Shown: positions 24,881-33,740 of the stretch, piece by piece
How the letters are laid out: every line of letters begins with the position of its first letter
How positions within the stretch are numbered: the stretch's first letter is position 1
Source of the DNA: Streptomyces pluripotens
GTDB lineage: Bacteria; Actinomycetota; Actinomycetes; Streptomycetales; Streptomycetaceae
Assembly (NCBI RefSeq): GCF_000802245.2
Contig: NZ_CP021080.1
Location: 6,200,001 to 6,264,000, forward strand
Length of the DNA stretch: 64,000 bases
Direction: 5' to 3'
Notes under the pieces: model-generated
Databases searched by the model: none
The model's input: the letters and a program-made list of their open reading frames with translations, nothing else
Told to the model about the DNA's origin: nothing
Made by a program: the position numbers and the translations under genes

Positions 24881-26140
24881 TCAGCGTCCGGCGGGCACGC
24901 CGTCCGCCCCTGCAGGAGCCGCAACCGGTGCTTCAGCAGCCGTGACCAGTCGACCCCGTAGGACGTGTCGGAGCAGGGCGAGGCCGGCCAGGAGGGCGAC
25001 CAGGCCACACACACCGTTCCAGCCGAAGACGGAGTAGGCGTGCACGCCCAGCCAGGAGCCGGCGCTGCCGCCGAGGAACGCGCACGTCATGTAGGCCGTG
25101 TTCAGGCGCGCGCGGGCCTCCGGACGGAGGGCGAAGATGCGGGCCTGATTGGCGACCTGGCCCGACTGCATGGCCACGTCGAGCAGCAACATCCCGGCGC
25201 CGAGGCCGATCAGTCCGGCGGCACCGCCCAGGCGACCGGTGAGCAGGACGGCCGCGGCGGCGATCGCGCCGAGCAAGCAGACCAGGTTCACGGTGTCGGG
25301 GCCACGCCGGTCTGAACGGCGGCCGGCGATCGGGGTGGCGAACATGCTTCCCGCACCCACCAGGGCGAGTACGCCCACGGTCGGAGTGCCCAGGTTGTAT
25401 GCGGGTCCGGTGATGAACAGGGCCAGTGCGGTCCAGGCGGCGCTGAACGCGGCGAACACCAGGATCTGGTACTGGCAGGAACGCCGCAGCAGCGGTTCGG
25501 AACGCAGGAGGTGCAGTGTGGCTCCCAGCAGCGCCGGGTAGCGCTGGCCGGTGCTGGGCTTCGTGTGCGGGAGCGCGGCGGCCATGGCAAGGGTCAGGAC
25601 GAGTGCCAGGCCCGCCGCCACGAGATAGGGGGCACGCCAGCTCAACCACTGGCCCAGGGTGCCGGAGAAGGTTCGGGCCAGGAGGATGCCGCCGATCAGG
25701 CCCGAGAGGAGCGTGCCGGTGACCGCGCCGCGGCGCTCCGGTTCGGTCAGTCCCGCCGCCATGGGGATGAGGATCTGGGGTACCACCGTGGTCAACCCGA
25801 CCAGGGAACTCGCGACGGCGAGGACGGGCAGGGACGAGGCAGTGCCCGCCAGCACGAGGCCGGCGCAGGTGATCAGCAACAGGGTGGTGATCAGCCCTCG
25901 GTGCCGCAGTCGGTCACCGAGGGGCACCAGCAGAAAGATGCCGGCGGCGTAACCGAGTTGGGCGCAGGTGACCACGACGGCTGCGGAAGCCGCCGACACG
26001 TGCAGGTCCTTGGCGATCAGCGGGCTGATCGCCTGGGGGAAGTAGATGTTGGCCACTGCGACGCCGCAGGCGATGGAAAGCAGCAAGACCAGGCGCCGGC
26101 TCAGTGCCGGCGTGGCGGGGGAAGGAGGGCCAGCGTGCAC
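24881..26140 (-). CDS. MFS transporter
   Basis: A 419-residue membrane protein with 12 predicted helices, of the arabinose-efflux/NarK-like MFS type. The loop-2 signature appears as GDRLRHRG between helices 2 and 3 and again as GRRSDRRG between helices 8 and 9. GTG 26140 has AGG eight bases upstream; an upstream GTG (26149) is also possible. It is divergent from the CGNR regulator, with a perfect inverted repeat between them, so export is probably controlled by that regulator. Efflux of a product of the neighbouring GMC locus is possible but not shown. Confidence 0.9.
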   Translation of the reverse strand: MHAGPPSPATPALSRRLVLLLSIACGVAVANIYFPQAISPLIAKDLHVSAASAAVVVTCAQLGYAAGIFLLVPLGDRLRHRGLITTLLLITCAGLVLAGTASSLPVLAVASSLVGLTTVVPQILIPMAAGLTEPERRGAVTGTLLSGLIGGILLARTFSGTLGQWLSWRAPYLVAAGLALVLTLAMAAALPHTKPSTGQRYPALLGATLHLLRSEPLLRRSCQYQILVFAAFSAAWTALALFITGPAYNLGTPTVGVLALVGAGSMFATPIAGRRSDRRGPDTVNLVCLLGAIAAAAVLLTGRLGGAAGLIGLGAGMLLLDVAMQSGQVANQARIFALRPEARARLNTAYMTCAFLGGSAGSWLGVHAYSVFGWNGVCGLVALLAGLALLRHVLRGRLVTAAEAPVAAPAGADGVPAGR

Positions 26141-26203
26141 GACACACACCTCGTCAGGGAAAGAGGGGGCGGGAATCAGGAAGGGTGGCGACAGAAGGTC
26201 GCG

Positions 26204-26249
26204 GAACCGGTTTAACCGGTTCTTTGACGGTACCAGTAAAACCGGTTCC
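26204..26249. promoter_or_regulatory. AACCGGTT inverted repeats between MFS and CGNR genes
   Basis: GGAACCGGTTT (26204-26214) and AAACCGGTTCC (26239-26249) form a perfect 11-bp inverted repeat across 24 bp, and a third partial AACCGGT sits at 26215-26221. The elements occupy the divergent promoter region 18-60 bp before the regulator start. They probably form the operator of the adjacent CGNR zinc-finger regulator. Confidence 0.6.
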
Positions 26250-26266
26250 GAAGTAGGGTGGTTTTC

Positions 26267-26872
26267 ATGGCTCTCTCCCCTGCGCCCATGGCGCCCCGCT
26301 TCCGCAGCGGTGCCGGGCGGCTCTGCCTCGACTTCATGCGCACCCTCCGGTTGCGCGGCATGGAAGGCGCCACTGAGGAACTTCCGACTCCGGAGGCGCT
26401 GGCCGCCTGGGTCGCCCAACTGGGCCCGTATCCCGCCGGCGTCGCCGTTCCGGTCCCGACACAGGATGTGTTGCGCCAGGCTCGACAGCTAAGGGAAGCG
26501 GTGTACGCACTGCTGGTGGCGGCCCGCGGCGACAGCGGGCCCGGCGGGTGTCCACCGGGCGATCGAGCCTTGCTGAACCAGGCCGCCGCAGTGGCACCCC
26601 CGGTGCCGGTGCTCGACGAAGGGGGCTTGGTGACGTACACCGCCGCGGATCCGGTGCGCGCGGTCCTCTCCGACGTCGCCCGCGACGCACTCGACCTGGT
26701 GACGTCCGCCATGCTGGCTCGGGTACGCGCCTGTGCCGGACCGCGCTGCGCGGCCTGGTTCCTCGACACCTCCCGTCCGGGCAACCGACGTTGGTGCTCC
26801 ATGGACACGTGCGGCAACCAGTCGAAGAAGAGCACCTGGCGGACCAAGCACGGTTCCCCGGATGTGAATTGA
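26267..26872 (+). CDS. CGNR zinc-finger transcriptional regulator (ABATE domain)
   Basis: A 201-residue stress-response type regulator. The N-terminal ABATE domain begins with FRSGAGRLCLDFMRTLRLRG, and the C-terminal zinc finger has CAGPRCAAWFLD and RRWCSMDTCGN, the four metal-binding Cys and the CGN(R/Q) signature. ATG 26267 follows a weak GTAGGGTGG. It is divergent from the MFS exporter and shares a repeat-rich promoter with it, which is the usual arrangement for a local efflux regulator. The ligand is unknown. Confidence 0.9.
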   Translation: MALSPAPMAPRFRSGAGRLCLDFMRTLRLRGMEGATEELPTPEALAAWVAQLGPYPAGVAVPVPTQDVLRQARQLREAVYALLVAARGDSGPGGCPPGDRALLNQAAAVAPPVPVLDEGGLVTYTAADPVRAVLSDVARDALDLVTSAMLARVRACAGPRCAAWFLDTSRPGNRRWCSMDTCGNQSKKSTWRTKHGSPDVN

Positions 26873-27013
26873 CGGCACGTCATCATCCTTGGGGGCGTCT
26901 TGGAGGGGGCGTCTGCCGGGGACACCGCTCCACAGTTGCTCTGACACCGCATCATCTGGCCTCAGCGGTTGGCCGGCGACACGCCTTCACTGGCTGGCCT
27001 GCCTGACGGTAGG

Positions 27014-27991
27014 TCACGCGGCGGCTTCGCCGACGGCCTCCAGAACGCGTGCGCACGCTACGGCGTCGTGCAGGCCCGCGAGCTCTCCGGGGTTCGACAG
27101 GAAGGCCGTCGTCGCATCACCGGCCGCAGGCGGTCGATGCGACTCCGCGAAGCTTCCCTTGGCCGTGGTCAGCACCAGATGACCGCCGTTGACGTGCAGC
27201 GTCCCCCGCGTCCCTTCGAGGACCAGGCGTATTCCTCCGGGGCACGACGTCCATCCCGTGTGCAGGGTCGCCGGGACCGGACCCCACTCCAGCAGGGCCG
27301 TGCCGCCGGCATCTCCCGCGCCACCCGCCGGAAGGGGGGACAGGACACCGGCGCGCACCCGGATCGGTGTATCGGGCCTGAGCCAACGCAGCAGGTCCAC
27401 GAGATGCACGCCGAGATCGGCGAAGGCGCCCCGACCGCCCCAGGACGGACTGAGCATCCAGGCCGCCGTGGTACCGGTGAAGTACCGCTCCAGGAGTCCG
27501 GGATGGGTGAACCGTGCATCGCACGCGATGAGCCGGCCGAGCCGGCCGTCGGTCAGGAGACGCCGGGCCCTGCGCAGGACGGGTGCGTGACGCAGGAACA
27601 TCGCCATCGCCGCCGGGATCCCGGCAGCTGTGAGCCGGCCGGCCAGCTCCTCCGCCTCGGCGGCGTCGGCGGCGAGGGGTTTCTCCATGAGGACCGGTAG
27701 GCCGGCCTGCGCCACGACCGCACCCAGTTCGGAATGTTCGGCGGTCGTGGAGCAGATCAAGGCCAGGTCCGCGTGGACGAGAGCGCTCGCGGCGTCGGTC
27801 ACCACGGGCACCCCGCGCAGCCGGGTGTGGTCCAGGGAAGCACTGGCCGGATAGCGTCCCTGGTACACCGCGCACACCTCCGCGCGTCCGGCCAGTGCGC
27901 GGAGATGGTTGCCGAGATGGGGATGCGCCGTACCCAGGATCGCGGCCCTCGGCCGGCGCGGGCCCTCGCTCGGAGTGCGGTCAACGGACAC
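27014..27991 (-). CDS. Gfo/Idh/MocA family oxidoreductase of the StrR-type operon
   Basis: A 325-residue NAD(P)-dependent dehydrogenase. The Rossmann start RAAILGTAHPHLGNH departs from the usual GxGxxG, giving GTAHPH, an odd variant seen in some family members. The EKPLAADAAEAEELA segment carries the catalytic Lys-Pro. GTG 27991 follows GGAAG at six bases and overlaps the flavin reductase stop by 11 bp; an ATG at 28036 is the alternative. Last gene of the six-gene operon, it probably oxidises a sugar hydroxyl in the trehalose/glucose-derived pathway proposed here. It differs from the other Gfo/Idh gene in this window, which belongs to the sugar importer region. Confidence 0.85.
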   Translation of the reverse strand: MSVDRTPSEGPRRPRAAILGTAHPHLGNHLRALAGRAEVCAVYQGRYPASASLDHTRLRGVPVVTDAASALVHADLALICSTTAEHSELGAVVAQAGLPVLMEKPLAADAAEAEELAGRLTAAGIPAAMAMFLRHAPVLRRARRLLTDGRLGRLIACDARFTHPGLLERYFTGTTAAWMLSPSWGGRGAFADLGVHLVDLLRWLRPDTPIRVRAGVLSPLPAGGAGDAGGTALLEWGPVPATLHTGWTSCPGGIRLVLEGTRGTLHVNGGHLVLTTAKGSFAESHRPPAAGDATTAFLSNPGELAGLHDAVACARVLEAVGEAAA

Positions 27992-28592
27992 GGGTGGCTT
28001 CCGGGACCGCGGTGCGGGCGAAGCCCCGGTCGACATACACCAGCGCTTCCCGATCCGTGCAAGTGATGCAGTCCAGGACCCGGCCGATCAACATGCTGTG
28101 GTCGCCTCCGTCCGCCACTTCGTGCATGCGGCACACGAGCCGGACCGCGGCCTCCGGGATGCCCGGCAGTCCGCGCTCCAGGGGGAGGGTGTCTCCCGCG
28201 GCGAACCGGTCGACACCGGAGGTCGCGAAGCGCCGGGCGATGTCTGACTGGTCGTGGGCCAAGACGTTGACCATGAAGTGGTCGGCGACGGTGAAGGCGG
28301 CGTGCGTACTGGCCTTCTTGCCCAGACTGACCGTCACCAGGGGTGGGGCCAGCGAGAGGGAGACGAAGGAACTCGCGGTGAATCCCCAGCGGCGACCGCT
28401 TTCGTCGACCGTGGTGGCGACCACCACGGGGCCGGGCACCCGGGCCATGGCGCGAGTGAAGTCGACCTCTTCGAAGCCGATCCTCTTGCTGCCGGTGTCT
28501 TCCGCGTCAGTGTCTTCCACGCTGACGCCTTCCGTGTCGAGGTGGTGCGCGCCGATGTTCTCGGTGCTGCTTTCTTCGGTGTCGACGGACAT
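27981..28592 (-). CDS. Flavin reductase (HpaC-like)
   Basis: A 203-residue flavin reductase-like protein that makes reduced FMN or FAD for a separate oxygenase. The family block GFTASSFVSLSLAPPLVTVSLG sits at about residues 68-90, and the first 40 residues are acidic and variable. ATG 28592 follows GAGGAGG; a longer frame to 28649 would begin 9 bp after the GalU stop but has no ribosome site. In the operon its natural partner is the acyl-CoA-dehydrogenase-fold monooxygenase at the other end (32393-33604), a two-component system. Confidence 0.9.
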   Translation of the reverse strand: MSVDTEESSTENIGAHHLDTEGVSVEDTDAEDTGSKRIGFEEVDFTRAMARVPGPVVVATTVDESGRRWGFTASSFVSLSLAPPLVTVSLGKKASTHAAFTVADHFMVNVLAHDQSDIARRFATSGVDRFAAGDTLPLERGLPGIPEAAVRLVCRMHEVADGGDHSMLIGRVLDCITCTDREALVYVDRGFARTAVPEATRVR

Positions 28593-28657
28593 GGATGCGA
28601 CGCCTCCTCGGGCGTGATCGAGTGGGGGAAGAAGGACGAGCGCGGTCACCGCTAGGG

Positions 28658-29629
28658 TCAGGCGGCGATCTCCCGCGCGGTGAACGCGCGCAGCCAGCTA
28701 CGGAACTCTGGGCCGAGGTCCTCGCGTTCGCAGGCGAGCCGGACGGTGGCACGCAAGTACTCGCCGCGGTCACCGGTGTCATACCGGTGACCGGTGAAGA
28801 CCACCGCGTGGACCGGGCCGGCAATCCCGGGATCGCGTGCCAGGGTGCGCAGGGCGTCGGTGAGCTGGATCTCGCCCCCGCGCCCGGGGGGTGTCGTGGC
28901 CAGCACCTCGAAGACGCCCGGGTCGAGGACGTAGCGGCCGATGACACCGAGGGTGCTGGGTGCCCGGCCCGCCTCCGGCTTCTCGACCAGGTCAGTCACC
29001 CGTACGACACCGTCCCGGTCACAGGGCCCGGTCGCGGCGCAGCCGTAGCGGTGGATGTCCCCCGAGCCGACGTCCATCAGTGCGATCACGCTGCCGCCCA
29101 GTTCCTCCCGCAGACCGGTCATGCGCGTCAGGAGGGGGTCCGCCGGGTCGATCAGATCGTCGCCGAGGAGCACGGCGAAGGGCTCGTCGCCGACGTGCGG
29201 TGCGGCGCACAGCACGGCGTGGCCCAGGCCCATGGGATCGCCCTGGCGCACGTAGTGGACGGTGGCGAGGTCGGTCGCGGCGCGCACCAGGTCGAGCCGT
29301 GCCGTGTCACCCTTGCCGCTGAGGACCGCCTCCAGTTCGGTGTTGCGGTCGAAGTGGTCCTCCAGGGCGCGCTTGCCCCGGCCGGTGACCATGAGGACAT
29401 CGTTCAGGCCAGTGGCGACGGCCTCTTCGACCACGTACTGGATGGCGGGCTTGTCGACGATGGGCAGCATCTCCTTCGGGGTCGCCTTGGTCGCGGGCAG
29501 GAAGCGCGTGCCCAGTCCGGCGGCCGGTATGACGGCCTTGCGGACGCGCGGCGGCGGTGCAGGTGTGGCGGGCGTCGAGGAGATGGACGGAGTGGAGGGG
29601 AGGGAGTGCGTTGAGGGCGTGGAGGGCAT
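28658..29629 (-). CDS. galU: UTP-glucose-1-phosphate uridylyltransferase
   Basis: A 323-residue nucleotidyltransferase that joins UTP and glucose-1-phosphate to UDP-glucose. After a Pro/Ser/Thr-rich tail of 25 residues comes AVIPAAGLGTRFLPATKA and PKEMLPIVDKPAI, the GalU signature that binds the nucleotide and metal. The VEKP motif in DLVEKPEAG lies later. GGAGA precedes the ATG at six bases. Immediately downstream of OtsA in the same operon, it would supply the UDP-glucose donor to the trehalose-phosphate synthase. A second, housekeeping GalU elsewhere is expected; this copy is probably dedicated. Confidence 0.92.
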   Translation of the reverse strand: MPSTPSTHSLPSTPSISSTPATPAPPPRVRKAVIPAAGLGTRFLPATKATPKEMLPIVDKPAIQYVVEEAVATGLNDVLMVTGRGKRALEDHFDRNTELEAVLSGKGDTARLDLVRAATDLATVHYVRQGDPMGLGHAVLCAAPHVGDEPFAVLLGDDLIDPADPLLTRMTGLREELGGSVIALMDVGSGDIHRYGCAATGPCDRDGVVRVTDLVEKPEAGRAPSTLGVIGRYVLDPGVFEVLATTPPGRGGEIQLTDALRTLARDPGIAGPVHAVVFTGHRYDTGDRGEYLRATVRLACEREDLGPEFRSWLRAFTAREIAA

Positions 29630-29674
29630 CGGGGTCTCCGCATCCTTGTGGTGGTGTGCCGGAAGCAGCAGGTG

Positions 29675-31171
29675 TCACGCGACGTCCGCGGTCTGCGGCG
29701 TGGCGCCGGGGCCCGAGGGCACCGAGCCGCTACCGCCGTGCAGTACCGCGAGGAAGGAGTGGGCCCAGTGGTGGACGTCCCGTTCGCGGACGTGGTGACG
29801 CAGGTCCCGCATACGGCGGCGCCCCTCCGTCTCGTCCTGGCCCAAGGCGGCGGCCATGACGTCCTGGAACTCCACGGGATGATGCGGGTTGACCAGTAGG
29901 GCTCGGGTGAGTTCCTGCGCGGCACCCGCGAACTCGCTGAGCACCAGTGAGCCGCCCAGGTCGGGGCGGGCGGCGACGAACTCCTTCGCGACCAGGTTCA
30001 TTCCATCGCGCAGCGGCGTCACCAGCATGACGTCGGCGGCGCCGTAGAGGGCGGCGAGTTCGCTGCGGTCCACCGTGGTGTGGAGATAGTGCACCGGTAC
30101 CTGGCCGACCTGCCCGAACGCCCCGTTGATCTGCCCGACCCGGGCCTCGATACGGGCGCGCTGGCGCCGGTAGTGGCCGATCCGCTCCCGGCTCGGAGTG
30201 GCGATCTGCACCAGGACGGTGTCCTGCGCGGTGGCACGGCCGGCGGCGAGGAGCCCCTCGAAGGCACGCAGCCGCTGGTCGATGCCCTTGGTGTAGTCGA
30301 GTCGGTCGACGCCCAGCATGATCCTGCGGCGCTCGCCGAGTTGTCGGCGGATCTGCCGCGTCCGTTCCCGTACGGGCTCGCTGCGGGCCAGATCCTCCAG
30401 CCCCGCTGCGTCGACCGAGATCGGGAAGGCGCCCACGCGGACCTCCCGGTCCCGCAAGAGCACCCGGCCCAGCACGGATGCATGCGGGGCACGGCTCACG
30501 TCCTCCCCCCTGCGCAGCCGGCGCACCAGTTGCAGGAAGTTCTCGGCGCCGCCGGGCAACTGGAAGCCGATCAGGTCCGCGCCGAGCAGACCGTCCACGA
30601 TCTGGCTGCGCCAGGGGAGCTGCAGGAAGAGCTCCGGTGGAGGGAACGGGATGTGCAGGAAGAAGCCGATGCGCACGTCGGGCCGCAGGGCCCGCAACAT
30701 CGCCGGGACCAGCATCAGTTGGTAGTCCTGGACCCAGACGGTGGCCCCGGGACCGGCCAGGGCGGCCGCGTGCTGTGCGAACCGCTGGTTGACCCCGAGG
30801 TAACTGTGCCACCACGACTGGTCGAAGTCGGGCGGCACCACCGCGTCATGGAACAGCGGCCACAGGGTGGCGTTGGAGAAGCCCTCGTAGTAGTCCCGGT
30901 ACTCGTCCTCGGTGAGGGGCACCGGATGCATCCTGGTGTCCTGGTCCGGCAGGGCGGGGTGCGCGCCGCCGGTCACGGTTCCGGCCCACCCGGCCCAGGC
31001 GCCGCGCCGGGTGCGCAGGATCGGTTCCAGCGCGCTGACCAGTCCTCCCGGGCTGCGCCGCCAGCGTGGTGCGTCCAGGTCGGTGGTGTCCAGGTGCAGG
31101 GGGAGACGATTGGCTACGACGACGAAGTCCGCGTCGGACGCCGCGGTGCGTCCGGGCCTGGGGGTGTCCAC
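29675..31171 (-). CDS. otsA: Trehalose-6-phosphate synthase, GT20
   Basis: A 498-residue glycosyltransferase family 20 enzyme joining UDP-glucose to glucose-6-phosphate. Seen motifs: VVVANRLPL and SPGGLVSAL near the N-terminus (sugar and phosphate binding), [46 protein letters not shown], and [14 protein letters not shown] near the C-terminus (nucleotide binding). All canonical, so it is not a VldE-type pseudo-glycosyltransferase. GTG 31171 start. No OtsB phosphatase follows. In a cluster with a StrR-like activator and oxidases, it may make the trehalose backbone of a secondary metabolite. Confidence 0.9.
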   Translation of the reverse strand: MDTPRPGRTAASDADFVVVANRLPLHLDTTDLDAPRWRRSPGGLVSALEPILRTRRGAWAGWAGTVTGGAHPALPDQDTRMHPVPLTEDEYRDYYEGFSNATLWPLFHDAVVPPDFDQSWWHSYLGVNQRFAQHAAALAGPGATVWVQDYQLMLVPAMLRALRPDVRIGFFLHIPFPPPELFLQLPWRSQIVDGLLGADLIGFQLPGGAENFLQLVRRLRRGEDVSRAPHASVLGRVLLRDREVRVGAFPISVDAAGLEDLARSEPVRERTRQIRRQLGERRRIMLGVDRLDYTKGIDQRLRAFEGLLAAGRATAQDTVLVQIATPSRERIGHYRRQRARIEARVGQINGAFGQVGQVPVHYLHTTVDRSELAALYGAADVMLVTPLRDGMNLVAKEFVAARPDLGGSLVLSEFAGAAQELTRALLVNPHHPVEFQDVMAAALGQDETEGRRRMRDLRHHVRERDVHHWAHSFLAVLHGGSGSVPSGPGATPQTADVA

Positions 31172-31263
31172 GTCCTGTTTCCCTTCTCCGGTGGGCCGGA
31201 CCCGGCGGACACGGCGGGGACAGGGGTGCCCGCCGGGCTCGGCAGCTTGTGCGGTGGGGTGTT

Positions 31264-32331
31264 CTAGGCGGCGCGGAAGTCGACGATCGTCTTGAGATCG
31301 GTGGTACTGCGGTAGTTCTTGAAGATCTCGACGAGGCCGTCGTAGTCGTCAAAGCTGTGCACGGTGGACAGCAAGCGCTTGCCGTCGACGATGCCCGACA
31401 GCAGCATCTGCATGGCGGCCTGGATCACGTTCGCGGAATGGTGCATCGGAAACGCCGTCACGTCGAAGGGAGAGGCGCTGACGTTGATGCCCTTGGCGAG
31501 CATCAGCCAGGTGTCGAACTTCTGCATCTCCTGGGAGGCCCCGTAGAGCACGTACCGGCCCTTCGGCTTCAGCCGGCGCATCGCCACGCGGCGGGGGTCC
31601 TTCTCCTCGTCGTCCACCTTGACGGTGGGCAGTGCGTCGAAGACGTAGTCGAAGGTGTTCTCCTCCACCTCGGCGATGAGTTCCTCGGGCAGGTAGGCGC
31701 GCTCGGAGAAGTGTTCCTCGGCGTGCTGGTTGCGCACCGGGTTGGCGTCGACGGACACCACCTGGTTCGGGGCGAGTAGACGCCTGATGACGCTGCCGGC
31801 GATGATGCCGATCGGACCGGTGCCCATGATGAGGACCTTGTCGCCGATCCTCGGCGGGTTGGCGAGGATGGAGCGCAGCGCGCCGGTGGTGGGTTCGATG
31901 AAGGAGGCCTGCAGGTCGTCGAGGGCGGCGGGCACCTTGACGGCGGCAGCCCGCAGGTCGTCGTTGAAGTTCCGGTCGGCCCAGAACACGTCTTCCCTGA
32001 TCTCTCCGGAGAAGATCGGGCGCAGCGTGCGGTACTCGGCGAAGCCGTCGAAGTCGGTCTGCCCCCAATACACGATGCGATCGCCGATCTCGATGTCGGA
32101 ACGCGTGAACTTCGGTCCCTTCTCGACGACTTCACCGAGGTACTCATGCCCGAGGACGATCGGGTACTCGGAGGGGAAGAGGTGCCCCTCGAAGAAGGAG
32201 ACGTCGGTCGAGCAGATCGACACGCAGCGGGTACGCAGCAGGAGCCCGTCGGCGGGTGCGGCCGGACGCGGCACCTGAGCGAGGACGGTCTGGCGCGGGG
32301 CTACGAGCTGAAAGGCCTTCATGGTCGGCAT
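31264..32331 (-). CDS. Zinc-dependent alcohol dehydrogenase
   Basis: A 355-residue medium-chain dehydrogenase/reductase. The catalytic zinc region is [15 protein letters not shown] with the ligand Cys, then [12 protein letters not shown] with the second ligand His-Glu; the structural four-Cys zinc loop is absent. The NAD-binding Rossmann motif is [20 protein letters not shown] lies six bases before the ATG. Substrate is most likely a polyol or sugar, as in polyol dehydrogenases (arabitol/sorbitol type). It is the second gene of the operon, 60 bp after the monooxygenase. Confidence 0.9.
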   Translation of the reverse strand: MPTMKAFQLVAPRQTVLAQVPRPAAPADGLLLRTRCVSICSTDVSFFEGHLFPSEYPIVLGHEYLGEVVEKGPKFTRSDIEIGDRIVYWGQTDFDGFAEYRTLRPIFSGEIREDVFWADRNFNDDLRAAAVKVPAALDDLQASFIEPTTGALRSILANPPRIGDKVLIMGTGPIGIIAGSVIRRLLAPNQVVSVDANPVRNQHAEEHFSERAYLPEELIAEVEENTFDYVFDALPTVKVDDEEKDPRRVAMRRLKPKGRYVLYGASQEMQKFDTWLMLAKGINVSASPFDVTAFPMHHSANVIQAAMQMLLSGIVDGKRLLSTVHSFDDYDGLVEIFKNYRSTTDLKTIVDFRAA

Positions 32332-32392
32332 GGTTGTCCTTCCGGGCGGATCGCGGTTTCGGGAAGAGCGGGGCCGGGGCGTGCGCCGGGGA

Positions 32393-33604
32393 TCAGCGGC
32401 GCATGCTCAGGCCACCGCCGAGGAGGTACTGGCCTGCCATCTCGACATTGGTCGGCGACAGGGTGATGTGCTTCGCGGCCGAATGCGCGTCACGGAAGTA
32501 GCGTTCGAGCATGCTGCTCGAATAGAGCGACGAGGTGCCGGCCACGGTGAACAGGCTGGATATCGTCTCGCAGCACAGTTCAGCCACGGTCGCCGCGGTC
32601 AGCCGGACGGTGGCGCTCAGTGCGTCCCCGCCGACGTCGCCGAACCGTTCAGCGTGCCAAGCCGCGTCCGCCAGCAGCAGTCGTGCGGCCCGCACCCGCG
32701 CCTCGGCGCGAGCGAACCGCTCCTGTGCGGTGTGGCTGGCCGCCAGGGTGCTCGTTCCGGCCATCGGCTTCTTGGCGGCGGCGAGCATCTGGAACTCCCG
32801 CAGCGCTCCGCGGGCCGCGCCCAGGACGGTCGAAGAGGACCCGAACAAGCCGAAGTCGTAGTAGCTGATGCCGTAGCCACGGGACGGGCCTGCCGGCGGC
32901 GGGGCGAACATGTCCTGCTGGGCGACCGTGTACTGCTCGGCGACGAAGACGCCGTCGACCTCGTAGTCCTCGCTGCCCGTGCCGCGCAGGCCCAGGGTGT
33001 GCCAGTTGTCCAGCATCCGTACGGCGGACTTCGGGACGAACAGCATACGGATCTCGGAACCCTGCCCGGCGGTGCGCGGTGTGCCGCCGCCCGTGACCCG
33101 GGCCGCGCACACCAGCCAGGCGGCGTGTGCCGAACCGCTGGCGAAGCCCCAGCGCCCGGTGAGGCGGTAGCCGCCGGCGACCGCCTCGGCCGTCCCCGTG
33201 GGGTTGACCGATCCGACCACCAGCGCACCTTGGTCCAGGAACAGTTCACGTGCTTCCGCTCCGGGCAGGTAGTCCGAGAGCCGGCCGATGGCGGCCTGCA
33301 CTCCCATTTGCCAGGCGACGGCGGGGTCGAGACGGGCGAGCGCCTGCAGTACCTGCGATCCGGTTTCCAGCGACACCTGTGCACCGCCGAAGTCGCGGGA
33401 GACCAACATGCGGTGGAACCCGGCTTCCTGGAGTGCCTCGAAGACCGGGACCGGCGAGAACCGCTGCCGTTCACCCTCCTCGCGCCACTTCTCGACGACG
33501 GGGGCGATCCCGTCGACACGGGAGAGCCAGTCCGTGGTCTCGGCCGACACGGGCCTTCTGTCGATCAGGGCGAGGGGCTGCTCGCCGTCGTGGTTGTGTG
33601 CCAT
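32393..33604 (-). CDS. Acyl-CoA dehydrogenase-fold flavin monooxygenase
   Basis: A 403-residue protein of the acyl-CoA dehydrogenase superfamily. N-terminal helical domain, then the central beta domain (YRLTGRWGFASGSAHAAWLV) and C-terminal four-helix domain. It is of the group D flavin-dependent monooxygenase type that takes reduced flavin from a partner, as the flavin reductase in this same operon suggests, rather than a true acyl-CoA dehydrogenase. Related enzymes N-oxygenate amino sugars (nitrososynthases) or hydroxylate aromatics; without an aminotransferase gene nearby, the substrate is open. GAGGAGG lies directly before ATG 33604. First gene of the operon. Confidence 0.85.
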   Translation of the reverse strand: MAHNHDGEQPLALIDRRPVSAETTDWLSRVDGIAPVVEKWREEGERQRFSPVPVFEALQEAGFHRMLVSRDFGGAQVSLETGSQVLQALARLDPAVAWQMGVQAAIGRLSDYLPGAEARELFLDQGALVVGSVNPTGTAEAVAGGYRLTGRWGFASGSAHAAWLVCAARVTGGGTPRTAGQGSEIRMLFVPKSAVRMLDNWHTLGLRGTGSEDYEVDGVFVAEQYTVAQQDMFAPPPAGPSRGYGISYYDFGLFGSSSTVLGAARGALREFQMLAAAKKPMAGTSTLAASHTAQERFARAEARVRAARLLLADAAWHAERFGDVGGDALSATVRLTAATVAELCCETISSLFTVAGTSSLYSSSMLERYFRDAHSAAKHITLSPTNVEMAGQYLLGGGLSMRR

Positions 33605-33627
33605 GCCCACCTCCTCAGGTGGCTGGG

Positions 33628-33655
33628 AGCGTAGGCAGCACGAACGCCTGTTCAA
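33628..33655 (-). promoter_or_regulatory. Predicted promoter of the StrR-type operon
   Basis: On the minus strand, TTGAAC (positions 33655-33650) and TACGCT (33633-33628) lie 16 bp apart, a fair match to housekeeping -35/-10 boxes. Transcription would start around 33621, some 17 bp before the monooxygenase ATG with the GAGGAGG site between. No StrR-type inverted repeat was found directly upstream. Confidence 0.4.
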
Positions 33656-33687
33656 TACGGGAAACAACCAGGGGAAGCGCTCCCGCA

Positions 33688-33730
33688 CCACAGGAGCGGC
33701 CGGCGTCAGGGACGCCGGCCGCTCCTGTGG
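33688..33730. terminator. 20-bp perfect hairpin between regulator and biosynthetic genes
   Basis: Positions 33688-33707 and 33711-33730 are perfect inverted complements (arms begin CCACAGGAGC and end GCTCCTGTGG) around an AGG loop. It lies 10 bp past the stop of the StrR-like regulator on the minus strand and upstream of the operon promoter, so it should stop transcription from the regulator and isolate the biosynthetic operon. Confidence 0.85.
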
Positions 33731-33740
33731 AACTGCGGGT

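Noticed and set aside
29675..31171. VldE-type pseudo-glycosyltransferase as in validamycin
   Set aside because: All canonical OtsA motifs ([25 protein letters not shown]) are present, so a true trehalose-6-phosphate synthase is the better call.
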